NCBI GenBank assembly: GCA_020740775.1
Contig: JAHEWK010000013.1
Span: 682,001-746,000 of the forward strand
Origin: Ilyonectria destructans
Taxonomy: Eukaryota > Ascomycota > Sordariomycetes > Hypocreales > Nectriaceae
DNA length: 64,000 nt
Direction: 5' to 3'
Below are positions 23,852 to 34,254 of this stretch, one piece after another (the stretch's first letter is position 1; every line of letters begins with the position of its first letter). A model generated the notes under the pieces. That model was not told the origin of the DNA. It saw only the letters and a program-made list of their open reading frames with translations, and searched no databases. The translations under genes were made by a program, and so were the position numbers.

Positions 23852-25030
23852 AATTCAAGCGCGCACCAATACCTCAAAGATCATTACACCCTCATTCCAC
23901 TGCCCCGCAACGAAATGCCTCTAGTGACTGTACAGTAAGTAGATGCCCCATCCGCCATTCCGACACCCGGGAACGTGGATTTTGGGTTGGCCGAGCATAC
24001 GAAATTTCTGCAGTCTCGACGGCACGTACCGACTCTGATACGACTCTGCGACTCTGCGACTCTGTGACAGCTGCTTTCTCCCTCCAAAGTTGGCCGTCAA
24101 ACCAGGGGTGATCCAACAATACTACTCAGTAGGTTCAAGCTAACTCACTTGCGGATCCGAAGATAAGTGCCGTACGGCGTATTTTTTGCCTTTCACAATA
24201 CCCGGCAAATACCCGAGCCGCACGAGGGTCAGGGCACGCGGCAAAGTGTTTATTCAGGGATTATTCAGGGCAGGGGTTGTGAATCCGATTAAAAATGCAA
24301 AACTCGATAGGTCCACTTCGCCAGAAGCCCTTGTAGAAGACCCGCGCACACGGGCCGGTCCCGGTAACGCGACGGCTCGGCTCTTGAGGACTAACTTATT
24401 TAATCGGTACGAAGGAGAATCTGGAGCAGGGCTATCGGAAACCAGGGACCCGGAAGCCTGCAGCCAGCGGGGAACGATTGCGACGACAGGCCGCCGCGTG
24501 ACCCAAGTGGCCTGCGGTATTAACAGAATTAAACTAGCTAAAAAGCAAGCAATGATTGTCATCCTGGCAAGGCGGAAAGGGGAAACTATGCTATATGCGT
24601 ACGTCTTACGCCCCTTGCGCGACGTTGCTGTCTAATCTGTTGCCCATGGCCTCATTCCGATCCCCTTGCCCAGCTTAGCTCGCGGCAACGCGTCCAAGAC
24701 TTCGCCGGTTTAACCCCAAGTGACGATTGGACGTATTACGTGGAAACTGGTAAGCTAGCCTTGCATCGTTACCGTCGCACTACAAAAACGGGGACTCGCT
24801 TTGCCCCACAAGGTTGGCTCCCGGGGTTAAGAATGGGCTCATGCTTCAAGGATTCATGTTGTGCGCGCGCAACCAACTTGCTTCTGCCTGCCGCTTAACA
24901 ATCAAGTTTGCCGATGAACCGCTGTCGGAATGCCCCCGTCCGTTCCAGCAGTTGGGCTCTGAGGTGCTGATCGTCCTCGCTTCCCCGAAGTCCCCCAGGC
25001 TTTCTCCTGCGCTCCCTGGTCTGCCACGCG
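23852..25030. other. Intergenic, no recognisable gene
   Basis: Contains a short CGACTCTG tandem near 24043-24064 and direct TTATTCAGGG repeats near 24248-24268. No supported gene. The right end is the promoter region of the MATE gene. Confidence 0.45.
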
Positions 25031-26455
25031 ATGGAGTCCGAGCATCGTTTCTTTGCTGAGACGGAGCCGTTGCTCTCAGATGCAGAGGACGGCGATGGTT
25101 TGAAGCCCAAGACTGAGAGCGTGGGCTCGGAGCTGCGGCTTCTCGCTGAATACTCGCTGCCCCTCATCGCCACCTATCTCCTCCAATACTCCTTTACCGT
25201 CATCACGACCTTCGTGGCCGGGCATCTAAGCACCGATGACCTGGCTGCGGCGAGCATCGGCATCACGACGATGAACATCATCGGCCTCGCCATCTTCGAG
25301 GGCATGGCCACTGCGCTCGACACGCTCTGCGCCCAGGCATATGGATCCGGCAACATAACTGGCGTTGGTCTACACGTGCAACGGATGATTCTCCTGATGG
25401 CTCTCGTCTGCGTCCCCGTCGGTGCCGTCTGGCTCTGCTCCTCCTCCATCATTGCCGTGTTTATCCCGCAACATCACCTGGCCGTGAGCGCCGGTTCCTT
25501 TTTGCGAGTGAGCCTCATTGGCCTCCCCGGGTACGCTGCCTTCGAGGCTGGCAAGCGCTTTCTCCAGGCGCAGGGAGATTTCAAAGCCGGCATGGCCGTG
25601 TTGCTCGTCTGCGCCCCGGTTAACGCACTGCTGAGCTGGCTCTTTGCCTTCAAACTAGGAATGGGCCTCGACGGTGCTGCTCTCGGAGCAGCCCTTGCCA
25701 ACGACCTCCGACCGATCCTCCTCCTCCTATACATTGTCTTGTTGAAGAAGTCGTCGCACAAGTGCTGGTCTGGTCTGTCTCGCAATGCCTTCAAGGGATG
25801 GGGCCCGATGGTCCGGCTGTCTGCGGCCGGATCTGCAGTCACCCTGGCCGAGTGGGCTGCGTTCGAGATCTTGACGTTTAGTACCTCGTACATCAGCACG
25901 GTTCACCTTGCTGCACAGACGATCTTGACGACGACGTCTGTGGTTGTGTGGCACATTCCCTTTTCTGTTAGTGTGGCTATTAGCACGCGCATCGGCCACT
26001 TGATCGGCGCAGGTCTTGTCCCAACAGCTCGGCGAGCCACTGTCCTCTATTCTGTCTGCTTCGTTGTTATTGGGATATTCGATGGAGCTCTTCTGGTCTC
26101 CCTGCGTAATCACATTAGTCTTGTGTTCTCGGATGATTCGACAGTTCGAGAACTTGCCACCAAGGCCATGCTTGCTGTAGGCGCGTTCCAGGTCATCGAT
26201 TCTATTCTATGCGGCTGTAACGGCATCCTACGCGGTCTTGGACGACAGTCTATTGCTGCGTGGGTGGTTTTCGCTGTCAACTACCTAGCGGCTATACCAT
26301 TTGCAATCTGGTTGGAGTTAGGGCCCCTCAAAATGGGATTGAATGGCGTCTGGATTGGCCTTGGGTCCGGGATGGTTGTCATTGGCATTATTGAGGTCAT
26401 CTATATGAGAATGGTAGACTGGAAGAAATGCGTGGATGACTTGAAGTCCGAGTAG
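25031..26455 (+). CDS. MATE-family multidrug/toxin exporter
   Basis: An intronless gene of 474 residues with about 12 membrane helices. MATE (PF01554) features are the N-terminal E-PLL acidic dileucine, LP-IATYLLQYS in helix 1, VAGHLSTDDLAAASIG, the GMATALDTLCAQAYGSGN block, and the matching second half with WHIPFSVSVAISTRIGHLIG. It resembles yeast Erc1-type vacuolar transporters. It should exchange organic cations or drugs for protons at the vacuole or plasma membrane. The acidic dileucine may direct it to the vacuole (inference). Length agrees with fungal homologues. Confidence 0.93.
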   Translation: MESEHRFFAETEPLLSDAEDGDGLKPKTESVGSELRLLAEYSLPLIATYLLQYSFTVITTFVAGHLSTDDLAAASIGITTMNIIGLAIFEGMATALDTLCAQAYGSGNITGVGLHVQRMILLMALVCVPVGAVWLCSSSIIAVFIPQHHLAVSAGSFLRVSLIGLPGYAAFEAGKRFLQAQGDFKAGMAVLLVCAPVNALLSWLFAFKLGMGLDGAALGAALANDLRPILLLLYIVLLKKSSHKCWSGLSRNAFKGWGPMVRLSAAGSAVTLAEWAAFEILTFSTSYISTVHLAAQTILTTTSVVVWHIPFSVSVAISTRIGHLIGAGLVPTARRATVLYSVCFVVIGIFDGALLVSLRNHISLVFSDDSTVRELATKAMLAVGAFQVIDSILCGCNGILRGLGRQSIAAWVVFAVNYLAAIPFAIWLELGPLKMGLNGVWIGLGSGMVVIGIIEVIYMRMVDWKKCVDDLKSE

Positions 26456-26631
26456 ACGTAATGATAGTGGATGGGGGTAGGCATGGGTTTAGTTAATCCC
26501 GACTTGACTAATTTGAGACAATTAGCGACGCAAAGTATGAGTTGTGCATTTCACAAGTATCCTTCCTAGTTCCTGACACTGAATGTTATTGGATTGCTCA
26601 ATTCATATTACCGTTCATCTACTAGATGATG

Positions 26632-28526
26632 CTAGTCACTCCCAATCTCCCGACGTATCAAATGATGGAAACTATGGAAGTCTGTTGCTTGGGACTCAAT
26701 ACCGCTAAGCCATCTTCCCGAACCCGCAAACAGAAACATTCCACACAATTCTGATTCCACAAAAAATGGCCAATCCGATGATATCGTGGCTGACCGTGGC
26801 CAAGCACCAACTTTAAAATGATGCACATGACTTGCGATGTTTTTTTTTTGCCCGGATTGAATTAAGTACGAATTGATCGGAAGAAGGTTAATAGTGTCAC
26901 CCGCACAAACGTTTATTTCGAGGTAATCGAGGTCGAGCCGAAGCTTTATATGATGAGGCTTATTGTCGTTGCCCAAATGATGGCCTGAACCGGTTACTAC
27001 CGTATAGTAGACGCCAATCTCCGTAGATTGGACGGTAGTCTCGATAAGGCAACCACGAAGTGTTATGTGTCCTGCAGAGATGCACCCTGTTTTGTCTGAT
27101 CCTTTTGGTTGAACTTCGGCTTCAAGAATCTCCACAAGATTCGTAGAAACAGCACATGGCAGTTCTGGTCTTAGCGGCCCATCCACCGAAGCCCAGGACC
27201 ACGAGGGAGCTCGATACTCAACGGTGGCTTTCTTGACTGGCTCTATAACTCTCCAGCTCAACCCCTCGAGAATCCTTGACCGCCAGAGCCCAGCAAAGTA
27301 ATCGTCACCAGTGGCCTCTTGGAAGAGCTTGGCTATTCCTGCAAAAGCAGGCAGCTTGTCTTCAGTCTTTGTCAAAGCACACTGGCTATAGCCTTTTACC
27401 AGGTCCCGCCAAAGTGAATAGACAGGTAGCGACATGACATGTTTGTCTCCTGGGTCGTTCTTTGGAAGGAATGCTTGTCGATCTAGGAGATCCCATAGAT
27501 TGGACAGGTCTTTATCCGACGAATAAAACGGAATACCTTGGGGAAACCCCTCGCATGTGGCCTCTTGGAAGCATTCCCAAAGCACCTGCGAGTTCCCAAA
27601 ATACAATACGCGAGGTGAGAGGTGGCGCTCCTGGAATACCCATCCCCGCTTATGGAGAGGACCCGCAAATATGTTTTCGTTCCAGTAATTCCTCCCAAAA
27701 AGGCACATCGTTTGGACGCCAGAACGATCAGTCGATACGTTCACTAGGCCCGGTAAGATTGACTTGGCATGTCGAAATCGAAATAGTCCCCCTTCTTCAT
27801 CCGTAGATGCGGTAGCTGCGACTGTGCAAGCCGCATTTGCGTAAACCTGCCGCATTTTCAGGGCCTCGACCTCCCAGTCTTCCTTTGAGTCTTGAATAAT
27901 GCAAAGCGCATCGATCCAGATATAGCGAACAGAGAACTCTCTCGCTACTGTAGCCAAGTCCCTGAATGTCTTGAGAAGGGTCTTTATCGATTTCCCTTGA
28001 CGGAAATCCTGGATCGTAGAGGATTTGAGAAGTAGCCCGGGCTTGGGACCCCAACGATAGCTCAGTGCGATATAGTTTGCCCCAGAAAGTAAAGGACTAT
28101 CGTGAAGCGTGTTATATAACCTCCAATAAGACGACCCATTGGGGCCAAGGTCGATGAGTCTAGTTGGGTGCCAGTTACCCAATTTCGCTGAATATTGGCG
28201 GCAGCGCGTGTACTGGTGATCGCATGAATGGAACCAGTTCAGCGCTTTCCGGAGAGTTAAGGCATCGGAAGTCAAATTCCCGATCTGCTTGTCTATAGGC
28301 GAGTGAGATTTGGCTAAATACAAGGTATTGTTAGCTTTGACCCGTACAGAATCTATCCAGTATTGTTCATGTGTTAGGAAAATGCTGATTTCATACCGTT
28401 ATCGTAAGACGTCAGACGAAACTGAACGATATTGTACAAGTTTCTGCTTGAAGGGTGACTCGGGCATAAGAAATTGAGCTTAAGAAGAGCGCGGCCATTG
28501 ACATCCTTTTCACACCAGAATGTCAT
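26632..28526 (-). CDS. HET-domain protein, probable 5' truncation
   Basis: Exons 28526-28397 and 28313-26632 encode 603 residues; the 83-bp intron has donor GTATGA and acceptor TTTAG. The HET domain (PF06985) is intact: YIALSYRWG, the TFRDLATVAREF helix and YIWIDALCIIQDS, then KRGWVFQER and APSWSWASVDG. Such proteins cause cell death after fusion of incompatible strains. The frame stays open upstream to 28703 and reads like the family's N-terminal Cys-x2-Cys module (HCYICSLIWDRIGKPSL), but has no ATG there. Either a first exon is missed or the 5' end was lost; a degraded transposon begins only 110 bp further upstream. The ATG at 28526 is the first available in frame. The 3' end is convergent with the MATE gene. 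Confidence 0.8.
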
Positions 28527-28813
28527 TGGCCGCCAAGAGTCTTCCAGCCAGCTTCCCGACTCCAAACTCGGTTTGCCGATTCGATCCCATATTAATGAGC
28601 AGATGTAGCAATGTTGCTCAAGGGCTTCCGAAAAGCTTTCAAAGGTCTGGTGATGACGGCCATGCTCATTGTTTGAGCCTGATACTGAGAAGACTCCGAG
28701 GCTCTATACATATGTGTAAGCTATTGTCTCCAAACTGGGAAGCAAACCCGTTAATAGGACGAAGGTAAAGAAACAAATATGCCGAGTCATTAGCTTGGCT
28801 GTGGTGCCACCTA

Positions 28814-30636
28814 CAGTGCCGTGCAAAAAAAACGATAATGCCCGGATCCATCCGAATTTCCGCGATAATACTATAATCTTTAGCCAGCTGCTATAATCTC
28901 AATTAAAGTTATATAAAATTATAGACTAGATTAAATTGAAGCCTAGAAGCTAAGGTTTACTAAGACTTATATTAATATTTTATAGACTAGCTATTTACTT
29001 CTATAACCCCCTATATCTATATAGATATTAAATTTATAATATTTTCGAATATTTTATCTTTAATCTCAGCTTATAGCTTAATTGCAGTATTAATTAAAAG
29101 ATCTAAAGAGGCAGTATTCTTTAGAAGGTCTTTAAGATATAGATATTATTTATAGATTTACTCTTTTAAAATTATTTATAAATTTTTAATAAGATTAAGA
29201 TTAAATAAATAAAATAGTTAAGTTAGTAAAAAAAAACCCTCTCTTTTTATATAGCTATATAATTAGCTTTATATAATATAGACTTTATAAATTAGTCTGT
29301 TATTATATTAAAATATTATTCTATTATTAATAATTTCTAGAAAATAAATCTTAAGGTATTTTAAAATAATCTAGCTAGAGATACTATTATACTTAATAGT
29401 AAGGTCTCCTTTTAAAGGGACTAAAAATAGAGCTCTTTTAAAGTAAAAAGTATTAAAAAATATCTTAGAGTATTTTATTAGTATCTAATAAGATTATATA
29501 TTTTTTTCCTTAAATTTCTTACTCTAAAAGTAATTAAAAAAGTAATTATAAGATTAAAAGTTAGATTTATATATTAATAGAAAACTTATTTCTATTTATT
29601 ATTATTACTATAATATCACAGCCCGAGTTAAAACCAGGCAGTTATAACCGGCAGAACTATAATATACCCACTTTTTCATATAACACCAAGATCCCAAACT
29701 CATCCCGTATAAGTAAGCCAGGACACCCAACTTACTTATCTATAATAAGCCACAAGATCGGACTCACTCTCACCCAGTAAGCCCACCAGCATAGCCGTAG
29801 CATATAAGCACACTCATTTAGCACTTCCATAGGAGATAGCCTTACCAGCTATCAATATAACTTAGTTACCTAGCTTACTGCACCAGCTATACATTACCAG
29901 ACGTGACACCCTCACTCTACTGTATTACCCCGTTTGCAGTAACTATACTACGACTTATATACGACGTCCTGATCCCTACTAGGATCTGAACCCTACGATC
30001 TGTGCCTACTCTATACTGACAGTCCAGAATAAGTACGGCCGTTATATATAAGTAATTAAGATTTTATTAAAGAAAATCTAAAAATACTAAAAGCTTTTAT
30101 CTTTATTAATATATTTTTATATAAAATCTATATACTTTTAAGCTATAATTAAGCTTAAAAATAGCTAATAAAAAGAAAAATAGTATTAAATATTCTATTT
30201 ATATAGCTATTATATTAGAGTTATTCTATAGTAATATAAATTAATCTTCTTAAGGATTTCTATATATATAATAAAAAGATCTTAATTAATAATTCTAAAG
30301 ATATAATTTTTATTATAAATTAATAGAATATTTAAATATTTAAAGCTAGAGTTTCTTTTTATACTATTTTAATATCTATATCGCTAAATAATACTAAATA
30401 TTATATATTTAGTAATATCCTCTTCTTTAGCAATCTAATTAGCTAGAATATCAGAATTAAGTTTATATATAATTTTTATCCTTTTATAAGGACTGTAATA
30501 TAATTTAGCCCTAATATAAGGTATAATAATTGAGCTGTAGCTGAGTGAAGTTAGTAATATCTGGAGGGATGTCTGTGATCGCGATCGCAAGTGCGGGGAA
30601 AATCGGATAATTGTCGGTTTTTTTGCACGCCCACTG
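28814..30636. mobile_element. Degraded Tc1/mariner-like DNA transposon, RIP-altered
   Basis: Imperfect terminal inverted repeats start CAGTG at 28814 and, on the other strand, at 30636. About 28 bp match well (including CGTGCAAAAAAA), then similarity fades. A TA dinucleotide lies outside each end (28812-28813 and 30637-30638), the target duplication of this superfamily. The inside is extremely AT-rich with no open frame, as expected after heavy RIP. Without the nested LTR the element would be about 1.39 kb, close to Tc1/mariner size. The transposase cannot be read. Confidence 0.75.
29614..30046. mobile_element. Putative solo LTR nested in the DNA transposon
   Basis: A 433-bp block with clearly higher GC than its surroundings. 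It starts TATCACAGCCCG and ends GGCCGTTATA. A C-to-T change on one strand at each end would turn the usual TG...CA LTR ends into these TA...TA ends. The five bases TATAA flank it on both sides (29609-29613 and 30047-30051). In such AT-rich sequence a 5-bp match can arise by chance, so the call rests mainly on the composition break plus the ends. Confidence 0.55.
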
Positions 30637-30638
30637 TA

Positions 30639-31602
30639 CCTGAATCTGGCGACAGACGCTGCAAAGATTTGTTGTGTAGTCTTTCGGAAATTCAATACAA
30701 GCTGGAGAAGTCATTCTCACGCAATGATAGACTAAGGGAGTGGCTGAGAGTTGACAGTAGACGAAAAAAGAAATGCCTTGTTGACAGTTCCACGGTCCTC
30801 CGTGTTACGGGAATCCTTTCCCTTTTGTAAAGCCGCCCTATAGCTCACAAGAATTAAAAAGTTAGCTGGTGGATAGTATCTTGCAGATCATAATGGCGAA
30901 TGCTGAGAGGTTCTTGAAGGTCGTAGGATAATCTCAACCGTTAGTTTTGGTAGATTAATACTTCAAGATTGGTTACTATTTCTATGTCGAGGTACCCTGA
31001 TTTAGCACACTTAGTACCATTTCTTATGTATCTCTACAAAACTGCGGCAAGTCGCAAGCTAATATTTGTACTCCTTGTGGGCTGCAGGGACAAATGTATT
31101 ACAACAAAGCCTTGCCAAGTCTAAATAATGCCGTTGAGTGTGGCGAAGCAACTTTCCACTTCCTATTGTACGAATGACAACGCTAGAACCGCCGTACTCT
31201 GGATCTGCGACGAGTTGTGTTGGGGGCGGTGCTGTAACAACCACCCAATCATCAATCCGATGCTCGGTCTGGTTTGCCTTCAGCCCCAACTGTGGGCCTC
31301 GGAGCCTTGAAACCTTGGACAGACTGCATGTAAGTACGTGTTAGCTGATGCCGGATAAGGCTCACAGGAGGGCGCATCAAAGGTTCTGCCCAGCTGGAAC
31401 CGAGCATAAAATCTCATCGAAGGGCATCATATGGCGAATATCATTTCACTGCCATACAGTAAAGCCCGCTCAACTTCCTTCGGATATATCTCAGATATTC
31501 ACCCCATCTTTACATTACACGCGCAGTCTTTAGTTAGGGTATTAGAGCTACCTAGAATTTCTTTCCTGTCAATTCGAAATAATCGCTAAAGTAGCACTTA
31601 GA
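30639..31602. other. Intergenic, possible gene remnant at left end
   Basis: The plus-strand frame 30639-30830 has protein-like composition (KLEKSFSRNDRLREWLR) but lacks a start and a recognisable family. The rest is non-coding as far as I can see. Confidence 0.35.
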
Positions 31603-32085
31603 ATGTGTAAAGGCTTCGAAATCAAATTCAACTATAAAGAATGTGGTCACACACATATCGAGCGGACCATCCCACTGTCTTATGAATGCAGCGCAAAGTG
31701 CGGCATTATGGGAGAAATCGAATTGGCGATGAATTCCTCCAAGGTGGAGGGACTGTGTCCGAGTTGTGAGAGTCAGAGGAAGAGAAAGAGGAGAGAGCGG
31801 GAAGGGCATGCTTGGAATACTTTAATGGGTATTCTGAGCGAAGAAAATGCCGGGTATATAACTTACGAAATTAATGGCCGAGGATCCTTAGGAATTGGGA
31901 TGAGGAGCCACGAAGCTCAGTTTGATAATTGGAGAAAACATGGGAGCCCTCTTGCAAGTGAATGGGTGCAGACGTGGCCGATTGATTATCCAGTCGTTTT
32001 AGCACGCAGGCTACGAATAATTGAAGAAGGGGAAAATAGCGAGGATGTGGCAAAAGAAGCCGAGAGCAATTGTGTGGTCAGTTAA
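31603..32085 (+). CDS. Small Cys/His-rich hypothetical protein
   Basis: A single open frame of 160 residues from a clear ATG. The N-terminal half holds Cys2, then CGH-x-H, a Cys-x3-Cys pair and LCPSC, a pattern resembling the small zinc-binding proteins often seen as orphan genes in ascomycetes (Met-Cys start, CGH, then C-x2-C). A basic stretch (KRKRRERE) follows. No known domain is recognised and no function is proposed. It stands alone between the transposon relic and the NLR region. Confidence 0.5.
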   Translation: MCKGFEIKFNYKECGHTHIERTIPLSYECSAKCGIMGEIELAMNSSKVEGLCPSCESQRKRKRREREGHAWNTLMGILSEENAGYITYEINGRGSLGIGMRSHEAQFDNWRKHGSPLASEWVQTWPIDYPVVLARRLRIIEEGENSEDVAKEAESNCVVS

Positions 32086-33036
32086 GCTGTGTCAAATTGA
32101 CTTCTTTCGGTGGAAGAAGGGGATTCTGCCCGATGAACGGAACCAATCTTGTATTGTTATTATCTGATCTTGCATTGTTGAAATCACTGTTCTGACTACT
32201 GTTTCAAATTCTGTACAGTCACGTGCTTGCACGAGTGTGATGAGGGACTTGGTCTATTGATTATGAACCTAATTACAGTCTTTTGCCTCTTCTAACTACC
32301 AAGCACATAACCTCCTCGCAATATCCCTCCATCGTTCCAGCTTCACAGCTGCTGTCGGAGGCGACTGGGTTCCCTTGGGTTCTTGTATCAATTCTTTGGT
32401 TGCAAGTTGACCAACACCACATCATTCATCAGCTGTATGGTCCATACTGTATAGTCAGGACCACATAAGCTCTCGAGGAATTCTTTTTCTACTGGAGAAA
32501 GTGTATCCGTTCGGCAGTTCTGAAGAAGGATCTTGAGATAGTATAGCTCTTCAGTCATAAAGTGTTGTAGAGCTAGATCTCTACCAGCTAGCTTTTGGAT
32601 AGTGTGGCAGCTAAAGACTAGTAACTGCGCTAGATAAAGGTCCTTGGGTTTGTCGGTTTGGATTTTTGTGATATCTTGCAATTGAATCGAAAGCTATTAA
32701 TATAGCGACGATTAGGAGGGACCCGATCGGTCTGTACTATTCGACGGAAAGCAGATATCTTATCAGTTAGTATGGCGGTTGGTTGTCATAGTTAGTTGTA
32801 GTGTATATAAGGATAGAAGGATGGCTGGAATGCAAGAGGTGAGGCTTGCAGAGCTTTTATATCTATTATGATTTTGCCTTTTCCAAGATCTAGCTTTTCC
32901 AGCAGATCTAGCTTTTTCAAGATGCAGCTATTACTACAGCTCATTGAGGTATTGCAAAAGGTAACCAGTTAGACTAGAAACCTTAGTCTGTCTGAGTAAA
33001 CTGTTAACCTTTGAATGGACTGGGTATATGGTCTGT
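32086..33036. other. Intergenic, no recognisable gene
   Basis: A 97-codon minus-strand open frame (32388-32681) has helical composition but no family match that I recognise. A short AGATCTAGCTTTT duplication lies near 32887-32917. Confidence 0.4.
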
Positions 33037-33132
33037 ATTGTTGATCCTATTGTTGGTGTTTTTTCTTTTTTACTGTTAAGCTTCTAGTCCCCCCTCTAGG
33101 TATGTGTGTACTAGGGTACCCTAACCTCTTGA
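33037..33132. repeat. Direct repeat, copy 1
   Basis: About 96 bp aligns with 33655-33748 in the same orientation at around 82% identity by eye; both contain TATGTGTGTACTAGGG. Flanks do not align. Confidence 0.65.
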
Positions 33133-33654
33133 TTATCTGATCTTGTTAACGTCCTGATGGAGATTCAGCTCTTTCTAGCTCTGGACAGGGGTTCGGTTTT
33201 GTCTTCCCTTCTTATCTAGTAACTCTAATATTAGATGTTGTCATACACTGGAGTCTTACTTGTGGGATCCGCCTACGCTGGGCCCTGAGGAGACCAACTG
33301 CTGACCCTAGAACGCTTCAAATACTACACGGGAGAGACCAAGCTTCAGGCCGAACGGCCTCCATCTAAAGTCGCCTTAGCTTTTAGCTTCAGATAGACAA
33401 TCGCAGTGGCAGAAATTTGTTGAGAAACCTCTGTGACTATAAAAAAGAATACGTGTAACTACCGGATAGCTTTACAGTGATGGGGGACGCGGAAGGACTG
33501 CAAGGCAAACATGAACATGTGGATAGCCAGTCTAGCACGCCCTTTTGCTCTACAAGGGGATAGTGTAAGTCTCGAACCTTCAGGATAGATATAAGCCCAA
33601 TCAACTAATCGTCACCATGTTCCAAGGTTTAGATTCAATGATACATACGAGAGC

Positions 33655-33748
33655 ATTGTTGATCCTATTGTTTGTGATTTTCTTTTACCGTAGAGTTTCT
33701 AGTCCCCCTTCTGGATATGTGTGTACTAGGGCCCTCTAACCTCTTGAT
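33655..33748. repeat. Direct repeat, copy 2
   Basis: Mate of 33037-33132, 618 bp downstream. Could be short ends of a decayed element or a local duplication; no target duplications are visible. Confidence 0.65.
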
Positions 33749-34254
33749 ACATATGAAAGGGTTTCCCATCTGCGTAGTTTCTATAAAATTGTCCCTGGCG
33801 ATGGATGACCACCACTCATCAGTATGTTCTCTGTACTTGATGCTCCATCAGTCCCTCCCGTATTACTGTACAGTCTGTACTGGACCTGGTATTCATCCAC
33901 AACGACTATACCTTTTGGGTTGCTCCGTTCATTTCCATCTGGCCTTGAATGTGCTGCCATATATACTAGGATGGTATATTCTGTGCTGTCTCAATTCCAG
34001 GCTGGGATATTATGTTTTATCCCCGATTATTGACCAGGATAATGTGTCAAGTTCCTATCCTGCCCTTACACAGAGGAATAATCAGTCTCATCATCCTAGG
34101 TTGAAGCGAATTCCTGATGCTCTCACCTCCTTGTCCCAGTCGTCTCGCCCAAATGCTTCGACCACGAGATCCTCTGTCTACTTCGTTCCTCTCTTGCCCC
34201 AAAAATCCGTGAGTGTCATTTGTAGTGTTGTGACTAAATAATAAAATCTAGCTA
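33749..34254. other. Intergenic before the NLR 3' end
   Basis: An open plus-strand frame (33717-34241) has unusual Cys/Leu/Tyr-rich composition, no domain and no clear promoter; I do not call it a gene. Confidence 0.4.

Noticed and set aside
33717..34241. 174-codon open frame before the NLR
   Set aside because: Odd composition, overlaps a repeat, no domain or splice logic.
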